21,684 nt of DNA from Magnetococcales bacterium (GTDB taxonomy: Bacteria > Pseudomonadota > Magnetococcia > Magnetococcales > JADFWU01): the NCBI GenBank assembly GCA_015234045.1, contig JADFWU010000051.1, positions 1-21,684 of the forward strand, read 5' to 3'. Both the position numbers and the translations under genes were made by a program. This document shows, piece by piece, positions 1-7,991 of this stretch. The stretch's first letter is position 1, and each line of letters begins with the position of its first letter. Below the pieces are notes generated by a model that worked only from the letters and a program-made list of their open reading frames with translations, was not told the origin of the DNA and searched no databases.

Positions 1-14
1 CTATCAAAGTTGAG

Positions 15-41
15 ACCGTGCCCATTGGGCACGGTTTTTTT
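15..41 (+). terminator. Rho-independent terminator of an upstream gene
   Basis: A 9-bp perfect stem (ACCGTGCCC paired with GGGCACGGT, 3-nt loop) is followed by seven T residues. It must end a plus-strand transcript that starts before the window. It also argues against the long upstream extension of the next ORF, which would begin inside this hairpin. Confidence 0.9.
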
Positions 42-128
42 ATATCAAAAAGAAAGTTGTATAGAGAACATAGTGAGCTTTGCGGTTATCATGGAGCGAA
101 AAAATATATTTTAGGGCTGTGGAAAACC

Positions 129-1499
129 ATGAACCAAGTATCGAGAATCCTCATTGTTGACGACAGTGCAGCAGTCCGAACGTTTCTAGTCGAACTGCTG
201 ACACCGCTTGGCTGTGAGATTTTGACCGCTGAAGATGGACAACAAGGGCTGAATGCTGCCCAGAAAGAGAAATTGGATCTGGTTCTTACTGGTTTTGATA
301 TGCCAGAAATCAACGGTGCTCAGCTGTGTCGTGCTCTGAAGAGTGACGCAGAAACCCGGCGATTACCAGTGATCATTGTCAGCGCTTTTGAGAAAGAGAG
401 TGAGGTTGATCAGAGTCTGGAGGCCGGTGCCGCAGCTTATGTGGCAAAAAAAGATGTACGTAAAGTTCTTGTCCCAACGATTCGTAAGATTCTCACAAAG
501 GCAGAGTTTCATCGTGAACGGCTGATTTTGGTGGTTGATGATTCTCTCTCTGTGCGGCGTTTGGTCCAAGGAGCCCTTGAGCGGGTCGGTTTTCAGGTGA
601 TGACTGCCAACAATGGTGAAGAGGGTGTTGAACAACTCAAAAAGAAAAAGCCGGATCTGATCCTCAGTGATATCGACATGCCGCAGATGAACGGCTTTCA
701 GTTTTGTGCGGCTGTGCATGATAATATTGAGTGGGAGTTGATTCCCTATATCGTGATGAGTTCGCATGGTGAACGCTCTGCCATTCAACGCATGATGCAG
801 CTTGGTGCAACCACCTATATCGTTAAGCCATTTAATTTAGACCAGTTGGTTCTATTGGTTGAGAAGCTGCTGTCTGATCAGTTTTTGATGATGCTCAAGG
901 AGAAGGAGCGCCTCGAAAACGAACAAAAACTGCTCATGGGCAGCATTGGTTCTCTGGTTACCGCTTTGGAAGCGCGTGATGCCTATACCCGAGGCCATTC
1001 AGACCGCGTAGCGGAGATGGTGACCGCCATGGGACGGCTGGCGGGTTTCAGCGCTTTGGATCTGGACGTACTGTTCCTGGCTGGACGGCTACATGATATT
1101 GGCAAGATCGGTATTCGTGATGCGGTATTGCTCAAGCCGGGCAAGCTTTCGGATGAAGAGTTTGCTCAGATCAAACAACATCCGTACATGGGTGGTATTA
1201 TTCTGAAATCCATTCCCCGTTTGAGCAAAATTGTTGACGTGGTGCTGTCACATCATGAACGCTTGGATGGTAAGGGGTATCCCAATGGTTTAAAGGGGGA
1301 TGAAATTCCGCTCTGGGCCAGAATGACCGCAGTTACCGATACTTTTGATGCTTTGACCAGTGATCGTCCCTACAGAAAGGGCATGGAGCTGGATCGGGCA
1401 CTATCCATCATCACAGAGGTGCGCGGTACGCAGCTTTGTCCTGATTCGGTGGATCTTTTCTTCAAATGGTTGGATACCAATCCAACTCTCCCAAAATAA
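129..1499 (+). CDS. Response regulator, REC-REC-HD-GYP (cyclic-di-GMP phosphodiesterase)
   Basis: 456 aa. Two receiver domains (about residues 5-125 and 131-250) are followed by a short coiled linker and an HD-GYP domain (about 270-450). The HD-GYP signature is intact: H322-D323 in HDIGKIGI, H375-H376, and DGKGYP with GYP at 383-385. The family hydrolyses cyclic di-GMP, so the likely role is to set c-di-GMP levels in response to a phosphorelay, commonly the motile/sessile choice. Receiver 2 has its phospho-acceptor (D181 in LSDIDMP). Receiver 1 has Gly55 at the equivalent place (LTGFDMP), although its acidic pair D11-D12 remains, so it probably cannot be phosphorylated. The ATG at 129 is chosen because a GTG-started extension from 18 runs through the upstream terminator; no strong Shine-Dalgarno precedes 129. 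No cognate kinase gene is in view. Confidence 0.9.
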   Translation: MNQVSRILIVDDSAAVRTFLVELLTPLGCEILTAEDGQQGLNAAQKEKLDLVLTGFDMPEINGAQLCRALKSDAETRRLPVIIVSAFEKESEVDQSLEAGAAAYVAKKDVRKVLVPTIRKILTKAEFHRERLILVVDDSLSVRRLVQGALERVGFQVMTANNGEEGVEQLKKKKPDLILSDIDMPQMNGFQFCAAVHDNIEWELIPYIVMSSHGERSAIQRMMQLGATTYIVKPFNLDQLVLLVEKLLSDQFLMMLKEKERLENEQKLLMGSIGSLVTALEARDAYTRGHSDRVAEMVTAMGRLAGFSALDLDVLFLAGRLHDIGKIGIRDAVLLKPGKLSDEEFAQIKQHPYMGGIILKSIPRLSKIVDVVLSHHERLDGKGYPNGLKGDEIPLWARMTAVTDTFDALTSDRPYRKGMELDRALSIITEVRGTQLCPDSVDLFFKWLDTNPTLPK

Positions 1500-1600
1500 A
1501 GACTGGATTTGTCACGCAGGATATCGGTTTCTCATAGGATTTCCACTCAGGTTGTGATTCATTGTCAAATTTTGGATCGAAATATCTATATCAAAATATC

Positions 1601-2329
1601 CTAATGCGGCAGAACAATAGGTGGTGATCGTTGCAAATCGATCTGTACGGAAACATTAAACGCCGATGAGAGCAGATCCTCTGTCAACACCTGTTCAATA
1701 CTGCCCAATGCGACAATCTTACCTGCTTTCATAAGGCAAATCCGATCACAGTATCGGGCGGCCAAGCTTAGATCATGTATGGCCACCATCACAGCATGTC
1801 CTTGTTGTGCATAGCGTTTCAGAATGCCCATTACAGCCAGTTGATAATGGATATCCAAGCTGGCAATGGGTTCATCAGCCAGAAGTATTTGTGGTTTACC
1901 TGCCAAAACACGTGCCAGCCACACACGGGCACGCTCTCCGCCGGATAGCGTATCAATTTTACGATCAGAAAGATCCTGTGTACCGGTCAAGTGCATGGCT
2001 TGAGAGATGATCTCCCTGTCTTCATCATTCCAAGGAATGCGTCCAAGGGCCACCACATCGGAGACTGAAAGAGACCAAACAGTGGATGCTTCCTGGGGCA
2101 GTAGTCCGATTGTCTGGGCGCGTTGGTTGGTGGAGAGATGATCAAAGGGATGATCATTGATAAGGAGTTGACCGGTAAACGGCTCTAAACCGCTGAGAAC
2201 ATGCAGCAGAGTGGATTTTCCAGCACCGTTTGGTCCGATAATACCGATGATTTCGGTTTTGTTGAGTTCGAACGAAGCTGCCTGAAGACGTGTATCCACG
2301 CTGAGTGATTGTGCGGTGATCAGAGCCAT
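1601..2329 (-). CDS. btuD: ABC transporter ATP-binding protein, BtuD/FecE type
   Basis: 242 aa, the usual size for a cobalamin/iron-complex importer ATPase. Visible motifs are Walker A (G32 to T40, GPNGAGKST), Q-loop Gln79, signature LSGGE at 128-132, Walker B ILLADEP at 148-154 and switch His185 (AIHD). It would sit on the inner face of the membrane and power the permease encoded just upstream. It is the last gene of a three-gene minus-strand operon. Its ATG overlaps the end of the permease gene by 10 bp and is preceded by AAGGAG, so translation is probably coupled. Vitamin B12 is the favoured substrate because of the BtuF-like binding protein and the riboswitch-controlled receptor in the same window; a ferric-siderophore or heme substrate is possible. 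No clear terminator follows in the 100 bp between this gene and the convergent HD-GYP gene. Confidence 0.88.
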   Translation of the reverse strand: MALITAQSLSVDTRLQAASFELNKTEIIGIIGPNGAGKSTLLHVLSGLEPFTGQLLINDHPFDHLSTNQRAQTIGLLPQEASTVWSLSVSDVVALGRIPWNDEDREIISQAMHLTGTQDLSDRKIDTLSGGERARVWLARVLAGKPQILLADEPIASLDIHYQLAVMGILKRYAQQGHAVMVAIHDLSLAARYCDRICLMKAGKIVALGSIEQVLTEDLLSSAFNVSVQIDLQRSPPIVLPH

Positions 2330-3306
2330 CTTTTACGCTCCTTCCACAGCAGCCAGACAAACAGCGGTGCGCCCAACAGTGAGGTAAGCACACCCAGTTT
2401 TAATTCACGTCCAGGCGGTAACAGGCGGATGCAGATATCCGCAACACAGACCAGAATTGAACCGGCCAATGCGGAAGGAAACAGCAGTCTATCCGGTCGA
2501 TGACCTACCAAAGGGCGCATGATATGCGGCACCAATAAGCCGACAAAACCGATATTGCCTGCAACAGAGACCGATGATCCCACCAAAATAGCCGCACCGA
2601 GAACGGTTAACCGGCTTCCGCGTGAGACCGATAATCCGAGGCTTTCAGCTACTTTATCGCCCAGGCTGAGACCGGCGAGCAGTTGACGTTGTTGCCAGAT
2701 TAACAGCGTGCCGACAATCAGAGAGGGGATCAATATGTAAAGGCTGTCCAATCCGCGATTGGAGACCGAGCCAAGCAACCAGAACACCAACTCCTGCATG
2801 GCGTAGGGATTGGGTGCAAAGTTCAGAACCACAGCCAGGATAGCACCAGAGATGGTCGAAATAGCCAAACCAGCCATGATAACCAGCGCTGGACGGCCAG
2901 AACCAGCCAACCCAAGCATGAGAAGCAGAGCGATGATTGCACCCAACAGGCCAGCGACCGCTGTAGCCAAACTGCCCAGAGAAGCAAACAGGCTAAAGTA
3001 GAAAACAGTCGCAGCACCAAGTGCCGCGCCTTGGCTGGCACCAACCAGGCTGGGTTCTGCCAAAGGATTACGCAACAATCCTTGCAGGGCGGCACCACTC
3101 AGGCCCAGTGCCGCGCCAACGGCTATGGCCAGCAAGGTACGCGGCAGGCGGATCTCTCCGATAATCAACGCTGGACGGCTCGAAACGTTCTGGAGCCAGT
3201 CAATCAAACCATCCAGCACCGATACCGGGATCACACCATAGCTCAAAGAGAGCCAGGTTACGGCAAGCAGAAGGAGGCAGAGCGCAGGTATTAACGTTCT
3301 ATTCAT
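2320..3306 (-). CDS. btuC: ABC transporter permease, BtuC/FecCD family
   Basis: 328 aa and very hydrophobic, consistent with the ten transmembrane helices of BtuC-type permeases. Family hallmarks include GEIRLPRTLLAIAVGAALGLSG near residues 50-72, the Asn-Pro-Leu-Ala-Glu-Pro segment that follows, and the coupling-helix region GFVGLLVPHIMRPLVG in the C-terminal third, which contacts the ATPase. The start overlaps the end of the upstream binding-protein gene by 8 bp and no Shine-Dalgarno is evident, so translation by coupling is likely. It forms the inner-membrane channel for the periplasmic cargo. The family assignment is firm; the cobalamin specificity is inferred from context. Confidence 0.9.
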   Translation of the reverse strand: MNRTLIPALCLLLLAVTWLSLSYGVIPVSVLDGLIDWLQNVSSRPALIIGEIRLPRTLLAIAVGAALGLSGAALQGLLRNPLAEPSLVGASQGAALGAATVFYFSLFASLGSLATAVAGLLGAIIALLLMLGLAGSGRPALVIMAGLAISTISGAILAVVLNFAPNPYAMQELVFWLLGSVSNRGLDSLYILIPSLIVGTLLIWQQRQLLAGLSLGDKVAESLGLSVSRGSRLTVLGAAILVGSSVSVAGNIGFVGLLVPHIMRPLVGHRPDRLLFPSALAGSILVCVADICIRLLPPGRELKLGVLTSLLGAPLFVWLLWKERKRWL

Positions 3307-4114
3307 TGTAGCGTTTCAAATGGGCTGTTAGTTGTTCTATCAACGCCCAACTCCAAGGTCCAGGACATTGCCACCGCCAGTAGTCCGTAGTCAGCCAGTG
3401 TTGAGGTGGAATCGCTTTTATAAGGGCTGGATGTTCAGCAAATTGATTGGCCAAGGCTGCGGAGTGCGGTGCAATCCATAACAGCGCATCGGGCGGATCA
3501 TTGATTACTGACTCCAGATCAAGCGGGATATAGCCGTCATCTCTCAGATAGTTTTGCCAGCCGCTTTGTTGAATAATGCCATCTTCAAAGGTGTTGCGCC
3601 CGGTTCCGATGCCATTGGCACCGAGCAGAAGCAAAGTGGCCTGTTTGCCTGTCGGTTTTTCTGTCTGCCTGGTAGCACGTTCAGGCAGAGCAGAGAGGGA
3701 TTCAGGATGGCCAATATGATTCATAAACTGTTGTTTATAATTATATATATCTGAAATACTCTTGGGCAGGGACAGCACTTTTACCGTGAGTCCAAGTTCT
3801 TGAAGTCGTTTGCGTAGCAGCAGTGCATTGTATTCACCAGCCAACACCAGGGCAGGATTAAGCGTTATAATCTGCTCCAGTGTGCCATTATGGGTTGTCC
3901 ATTTAGGATCTACCCAATCTACGGGATAGTGATGAATCAATTCAGAGAGCGCCCGAATCTGGTTGGGCTGGGCGTATTTGATCAACATCCAGTCCGTACA
4001 GAGATCAAGTGAGACAATCCCGGAAGGCGTAGCATGTGCAGAAGTGCCACCAATGCTTACCAATGGAAACAGTATCACTATAAATAAGAGCTGTGTGACG
4101 CGATACCATTTCAT
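3299..4114 (-). CDS. btuF: Periplasmic substrate-binding protein, BtuF-like
   Basis: 271 aa. The N-terminus is a signal peptide: positively charged start, hydrophobic core at about residues 8-22, and a likely cut after AHA at about residue 28. The mature start IVSLDLCTDWMLI and the following ALSELIHH segment are typical of cobalamin-type binding proteins of class III ABC importers. These have two lobes joined by a rigid helix. It would capture the ligand in the periplasm and deliver it to the permease encoded next. It is the first gene of the operon. No Shine-Dalgarno is seen before the ATG at 4114, and the next in-frame Met lies well inside the protein, so the start is kept on the strength of the signal peptide. 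The leader from the predicted promoter is only about 45 nt, too short for a cobalamin riboswitch. Confidence 0.82.
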   Translation of the reverse strand: MKWYRVTQLLFIVILFPLVSIGGTSAHATPSGIVSLDLCTDWMLIKYAQPNQIRALSELIHHYPVDWVDPKWTTHNGTLEQIITLNPALVLAGEYNALLLRKRLQELGLTVKVLSLPKSISDIYNYKQQFMNHIGHPESLSALPERATRQTEKPTGKQATLLLLGANGIGTGRNTFEDGIIQQSGWQNYLRDDGYIPLDLESVINDPPDALLWIAPHSAALANQFAEHPALIKAIPPQHWLTTDYWRWQCPGPWSWALIEQLTAHLKRYNE

Positions 4115-4167
4115 GGTTTAAATCTGCAATATTATTTGAGTATGATCAATAGGTTAGAGTGAACAGG

Positions 4168-4196
4168 ATGATACACTATTGCCGATGATTCATCAA
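4168..4196 (-). promoter_or_regulatory. Sigma70-like promoter for the btuFCD-type operon
   Basis: Read on the minus strand: -35 TTGATG (4191-4196), a 17-nt spacer and -10 TATCAT (4168-4173). It lies about 50 bp before the binding-protein start. The match is found by eye only. Confidence 0.55.
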
Positions 4197-4377
4197 GCGG
4201 ATGGCATTTTTTTATAGCAGAACAAAAAAAACGGTTAAGAAATTCGCATCACTTTCCGAAAAGCTATCACAGGTGGTGATGATCCAAATATTGGACAGGA
4301 TCAGACAGCCTGAAAGCAGCACCAAGTGGCACCAAAGAGTAGCACAGAAAAAAATATCGGATTCTTAAAAAAAACGA

Positions 4378-4404
4378 TCAAGTTTAACCAAGGGATTCCG
4401 ATAA
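4378..4404 (+). promoter_or_regulatory. Sigma28 (FliA) promoter 1 of the flagellin island
   Basis: TCAAGTTT (4378-4385), exactly 11 nt, then TCCGATAA (4397-4404). The flagellar sigma28 consensus is TAAAGTTT-N11-GCCGATAA, so 14 of 16 positions match with the right spacing. It points into the flagellin cluster. The intergenic region 4115-4652 otherwise holds only the btuF promoter, the second sigma28 site and the first flagellin leader. Confidence 0.8.
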
Positions 4405-4461
4405 GATACACAAGGCAAACGAAGCTGGATTACAGAATGATTACAAAGGAAAAAAAAGTGA

Positions 4462-4488
4462 TCAAGTAATCTGGTAGAACGCCGATAA
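4462..4488 (+). promoter_or_regulatory. Sigma28 (FliA) promoter 2 of the flagellin island
   Basis: TCAAGTAA (4462-4469), 11 nt, then GCCGATAA (4481-4488), which is a perfect -10. It lies 84 bp downstream of promoter 1 and about 75 bp before the first leader element. Confidence 0.85.
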
Positions 4489-4556
4489 GAGTATAAAACC
4501 TGGTAAGAAAAACCAGGAATAGAAAGCGAACGGAGTTTCGACTTTCTCAGCAAAAC

Positions 4557-4645
4557 GGGTTAGGGTTGGCCCGTATAAACGAACAACTCACCTCCAGCCA
4601 GGGACGGGTCATTGCAAGATTCAAATGAATTTTGCGGCAGGAGGT
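4557..4645 (+). promoter_or_regulatory. Flagellin leader element 1 (anti-SD plus GGA hexaloop)
   Basis: Stem GGGTTG (4563-4568) with CAACTC (4584-4589); anti-SD ACCTCC (4590-4595), complementary to the RBS GGAGGT (4640-4645); hairpin CC-AGGGAC-GG (4598-4607); then a 9-bp hairpin (4614-4622 with 4627-4635, one G-U pair) just before the RBS. The whole leader is kept although the ORF behind it is decayed. Confidence 0.65.
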
Positions 4646-4652
4646 TACCCCG

Positions 4653-5258
4653 ATGTTGCTTTATATTAATAATGGTTCATCCTCCTCTACTCAGCAGCGC
4701 GAGAAAAAGCGCACTGAACAAGAGGCTCCTGAGAAGCGGGGCATGAAATTCCTCTTCTCCGGTGTGGGAATTAGCAACGATGCTGATGATGTAGCAGGGC
4801 TTGTGATTCCCAACCCTTTTATCGCCTTTGCAAGGGATCTGGATCAACTGATTTTTGAAGCCAACGATGGTATCTCCATGCTGGACGCGTCTCAGGAACG
4901 TTCTGAGATTGATGCTGGAGGTCTACCGGAAATGGCGGATAAATCGAATGTGGAAGCCTCTGCTTCTGCTGATTCGGAGACTGAGCAGGAAAACGTAACG
5001 CAAAAGCAGACCTCATCCTCCTCAAGCTGGAAAGCATCGTCCATGCGTGGTCGATCACAGCGCTACAACGCCTCTACACCGGTTCGCCGGGCACGGATGC
5101 GGCGGATGCGCGGTAGTGATCCTGCCCATAGCAAAGCGATGCCTTCGATGGGCAGTCGCCGGGCTTCACGTCCTGCGTCATCCTCACCGAAGCGTAAGCC
5201 AGCACGCAGCACGTCACCGAGACATTGTGGGTGGCGGCGCGGATCCGGGCATAGCTAA
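4653..5258 (+). pseudogene. Decayed flagellin-like ORF 1
   Basis: 201-codon ORF from the ATG at 4653, placed 7 nt after a GGAGGT. Residues 1 to about 80 align with the N-terminal D0/D1 part of the neighbouring flagellins: QQR near position 15, LFSGVGISNDADDVAGL against LSSGLRINRAADDAAGL, and ANDGISML against TNDAISLI. After that the likeness ends. A Ser/Glu-rich stretch is followed by about 65 residues rich in Arg, Ser and Pro that read like out-of-frame translation. In another frame near 5059 ALQR reappears, as in the flagellin segment ALQRIRELSVQ, which suggests frameshifts. The conserved C-terminal IMDADIA and QPQLALQLLG blocks are missing, so it cannot form a normal filament subunit. It could still be a small functional flagellin relative, but its composition favours decay. 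Confidence 0.65.
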
Positions 5259-5450
5259 CGTTATGAGATCACGCTAAAACGGGCACTGTATTCTCTCTTT
5301 TAGAATCGACCTCGATTCAACCGGATGCACGATACTGTGCAGGCCATACAGGAGAGCTTTGTCTTGATATCTCTGGAAGGATAACTCCTTTCTTATAAGA
5401 AGATAGCAGGTGAATAAAATGGAGGAGGAGATGAAATCTTATGAATCCAA

Positions 5451-5538
5451 GGGTTAGGGTTGGCCCTTTAAAATGATCAACCCACCTCCAACCAGGGACG
5501 GAAGACGAAGACGGACCAAGGAGTAGTTGTCGGGAGGT
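5451..5538 (+). promoter_or_regulatory. Flagellin leader element 2
   Basis: Stem GGGTTG (5457-5462) with CAACCC (5478-5483), where a G-U pair of the other copies has become G-C; ACCTCC (5484-5489) against RBS GGAGGT (5533-5538); hairpin CC-AGGGAC-GG (5492-5501). The preceding gap 5259-5450 shows no sigma28 site. A possible 12-codon ORF at 5419 ends at the TAG inside this element. Confidence 0.62.
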
Positions 5539-5545
5539 AGGTGGT

Positions 5546-5851
5546 ATGCCGTTTTATATCGGGAAGAATCTTCTTCCGCTCATGGCATATCGTCGGATGA
5601 TGCGATCACACGATGAGGATGACAGTACCTTAAGTCGATTAAGCACACCACTTCAGGTCATAGATGACCAGGATATGGGGCTTGTCAGAGGGAACTGGGT
5701 GATTTCTCAAGCACGATCGTTGAACCAAGTGATAGAAGTGAGCGGAGGGGCGATTCCATTGGATCGGGTAGCACAACTGGCCTCAGATGAGACGGCACAG
5801 GCGCTCTACTCGGTTTTGGGAAGCCAGACTGGCTACCAGTTTCACCATTAG
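5546..5851 (+). pseudogene. Decayed flagellin-like ORF 2 (N-terminal part only)
   Basis: 101 aa, with GGAGGT 7 nt before the ATG. It aligns almost without gaps to the first 90 residues of the flagellins: TLSRLSTPL against TFERLSSGL, then after a 2-residue gap MGL, SQARSLNQVI against SQIRGFNQAI, GGAI against NDAI, and ETAQAL against ETEAAL. Key D1 residues such as the ADDAAGL block are lost, and the whole second half of a flagellin is absent. Unlike ORF 1, no obviously frameshifted tail follows before leader 3. It is probably a truncated, fast-evolving remnant. A short expressed protein that binds flagellar partners cannot be excluded, because the ribosome-binding site and leader look intact. 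Confidence 0.65.
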
Positions 5852-5956
5852 TGAGGGTATTGCTTTTTACTATTATCAACCAGTGAATCACTGGATAAAC
5901 ACCTTAAGGCTCAAGGAATGGAATTTCCCAAAGTCAACTAGGTAATCGAAGTACAA

Positions 5957-6046
5957 GGGCCGGGTCAGCCCTTTAAAATGAATGGCCCACCTCCAGCCAT
6001 GGAAGGACGGCACGTGACATCAATGGGTGATGTTGCACTGGGAGGT
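5957..6046 (+). promoter_or_regulatory. Flagellin leader element 3 (gene A)
   Basis: Stem GGGTCA (5962-5967) with TGGCCC (5983-5988); both arms differ from the other leaders yet still pair. ACCTCC (5989-5994) against RBS GGAGGT (6041-6046); hairpin CC-ATGGAA-GG (5997-6006); third hairpin ACATCA (6017-6022) with TGATGT (6028-6033). Confidence 0.68.
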
Positions 6047-6052
6047 ATAACA

Positions 6053-6910
6053 ATGCTTGGTATTACAACTAACGTTGCGTCATTGAACGCGCAGCGAAAT
6101 TTACTTAAAACAACAAATAACCTTAACCGAACGTTTACCCGGTTATCCTCCGGACTGAGGATTAACGGCGCCAAGGACGACGCGGCCGGGCTATCGATCT
6201 CCACACGAATGACCGCCCAAATTCGGGCCTTGAATCAATCCGTACGCAATGCCAACGATGGTGTTTCGATGGTTCAAGTAGCGGAAGGGGCGCTGGACGA
6301 GACAACAAGTGCGCTTCAGCGAATCAGAGAACTCTCGGTACAGGCGGCCAATGACACATTGGTCAGCAGTGATCGAGGCGATATCTGGGATGAGATTGTT
6401 GTACTGATGTCAGAGATCAATCGGATCTCAGACGATACGGAGTTCAACGGTCAAAACCTTCTCGGTGAGAGTGGAGGAACCTTTGCAGCAAAGTTTCATG
6501 TAGGGAATGAAGCAAACCAGACCATTGATATTGCAGTAAACAATGCCGGAATATCGGCAGTTGGTTTGGGAGATATGACCTACACAGCTGAGTCAGTGGC
6601 AACCGAGTTAACAGGAACAGAGGCGCAATCACTGGCCGAAAATCTGATCAGCTCAATTGATACTGCTCTGGATAGTGTATCAGATATTCGATCCAACCTC
6701 GGTGCGGTTCAAAACCGCCTGGAGTCAATCATTGCCAATCTGGACAATCGCAGTGAGAGCACTTCAGCAGCCCGGTCACGGATTATGGATGCTGATATCG
6801 CAGCAGAGACAGCGACACTGACTAAGAACTCAATACTCCAGCAGGCGGGAACGGCAATATTGTCACAAGCCAATGCCCAACCGCAGTTAGCACTTCAACT
6901 GCTCGGATAG
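6053..6910 (+). CDS. Flagellin A
   Basis: 285 aa, a minimal flagellin made of D0/D1 helices with only a short central segment. The N-terminus carries NVASLNAQRNL, RLSSGLRINGAKDDAAGLSIS and ALQRIRELSVQAAND. The C-terminus carries AARSRIMDADIAAETATLTK and ends QANAQPQLALQLLG. The ATG at 6053 is preferred over an in-frame ATG at 5978 because GGAGGT lies 7 nt upstream and the protein then starts at the family position. The product is exported through the flagellar type III system and polymerises as the filament. It is the first intact flagellin after two remnants, and gene B follows after 49 bp without a full leader, so A and B are probably one transcript. Confidence 0.93.
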   Translation: MLGITTNVASLNAQRNLLKTTNNLNRTFTRLSSGLRINGAKDDAAGLSISTRMTAQIRALNQSVRNANDGVSMVQVAEGALDETTSALQRIRELSVQAANDTLVSSDRGDIWDEIVVLMSEINRISDDTEFNGQNLLGESGGTFAAKFHVGNEANQTIDIAVNNAGISAVGLGDMTYTAESVATELTGTEAQSLAENLISSIDTALDSVSDIRSNLGAVQNRLESIIANLDNRSESTSAARSRIMDADIAAETATLTKNSILQQAGTAILSQANAQPQLALQLLG

Positions 6911-6930
6911 AAGGTTCTAAAAGGTTAACG

Positions 6931-6945
6931 AACATAAGGAATGTT
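6931..6945 (+). promoter_or_regulatory. GGA-loop hairpin before flagellin B
   Basis: AACAT-AAGGA-ATGTT: a 5-bp stem with AAGGA in the loop, in the 49-bp gap between A and B. The RBS TAAGGA (6952-6957) is a second GGA site close to the start codon. Confidence 0.45.
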
Positions 6946-6959
6946 AACGGTTAAGGACA

Positions 6960-7808
6960 ATGGGTATTTTTATAAATACAAATCTCTCTTCCATGCATGC
7001 ACAGCATGAGTTAGGCCAGGTCAGCCGGGATCTGGGACAGAGTTTTGAACGTCTCTCTTCCGGTCATCGGGTAAACAGTGCAGCGGATGATGCTTCGGGA
7101 CTTTCCATCGGTACTCGGATGAGTTCCCAGGTTCGCGGTTTTAATCAGGCGATTCGCAACGCCAACGATGGTGTCAGCTTGATGCAGACAGTCGATGGTG
7201 CGTTGGCAGGAACAGCCGCAGCGTTACAACGGATTCGTGATATCGCTGTTCAGTCAGCCAATGACACAGTCAATACCGAAGACCGCGAAACAATGTGGTT
7301 GGAAGTGGAAGAATTGGTCGAAGAAATCGACCGTATCGCCAGCGACAGTTACAACGGACAGTCTCTGTTAAGCGGCGGAACGGATATGACTTTCCACATT
7401 GGGGCCAACAAGGATCAAACCCTGACTCTGACCATGGATGAGATGACCGCCAACGCTTTGGGCGTAGACACCACAACGGTGTTAACCACCACGGATTTGG
7501 CCAATATGACTCAAGCCAGTGGTCAGGAACATTCGGAAACATTGATCAGCTTGGCGGATTCAGCACTGAATGCAGTGAGTGACCTGAGAGGAAAACTCGG
7601 TGCAGCGGACAATCGCTTTCAACATGCCATCGGTAACATGGAAGCGGCGAAACGCGAAACCAGCGGCTCTCGTGCTCAGATCATGGATACGGATTTTGCC
7701 AATGAAACCGGCATAATGACACGAAAATCGATTTTACAACAGGCAACCACAGCCATGTTGGCTCAGGCCAACGCCCAACCCCAGTTAGCAATGCAATTGC
7801 TGGGTTAG
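6960..7808 (+). CDS. Flagellin B (divergent paralogue)
   Basis: 282 aa. This is the most divergent full-length copy: it begins MGIFINTNLSSMHAQHELGQ, has GHRVNSAADDASGLSIG in D0/D1, an MQTVDGALAGTAAAL segment in place of the usual IQVTEGALEETE, and MDTDFANETGIMTRK instead of MDADIAAETATLTK near the C-terminus. The ending QPQLAMQLLG is kept, so it should still polymerise. It has no copy of the common leader. With a TAAGGA RBS and a 49-bp gap, it probably depends on transcription through gene A. Different flagellins in one filament often have set positions (tip, base or shaft), and a divergent copy like this is a candidate for a specialised position; that is inference. Confidence 0.92.
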   Translation: MGIFINTNLSSMHAQHELGQVSRDLGQSFERLSSGHRVNSAADDASGLSIGTRMSSQVRGFNQAIRNANDGVSLMQTVDGALAGTAAALQRIRDIAVQSANDTVNTEDRETMWLEVEELVEEIDRIASDSYNGQSLLSGGTDMTFHIGANKDQTLTLTMDEMTANALGVDTTTVLTTTDLANMTQASGQEHSETLISLADSALNAVSDLRGKLGAADNRFQHAIGNMEAAKRETSGSRAQIMDTDFANETGIMTRKSILQQATTAMLAQANAQPQLAMQLLG

Positions 7809-7813
7809 GATCC

Positions 7814-7848
7814 GCCCAAGGATGGGCAGGAGAGTGGCTTGGAAAGCC
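7814..7848 (+). promoter_or_regulatory. Two GGA-loop hairpins after flagellin B
   Basis: GCCC-AAGGAT-GGGC (7814-7827) presents the ANGGAN hexaloop. GGCTT-GGA-AAGCC (7836-7848) presents GGA as a triloop. Neither is followed by a T-run, so they are not ordinary terminators. A 7-bp stem CGTTCAG/CTGAACG follows at 7869-7895 without GGA in the loop. Confidence 0.5.
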
Positions 7849-7991
7849 TTTGAGATACAAATGAACTACGTTCAGAGAATAGTTTTTCCTGAACGGACGG
7901 AAAATCAAAGAATTGCCGTCGTCGGTAGCTGGATGCCCTAAGAGCGTCGCGCCGACCAGGTCGAAGCGCCTGAGCAGAAGAACGCTTCAGA

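Noticed and set aside
4557-4570. G-quadruplex or telomere-like TTAGGG signal in the repeated leader
   Set aside because: Each copy has only two runs of three G and one of two, not four, and the base-paired stem explains the G-run better.
5419-5457. A 12-codon upstream ORF ending at the TAG inside leader 2, as a leader peptide
   Set aside because: Not present before the other leaders, so it does not explain the conserved element.
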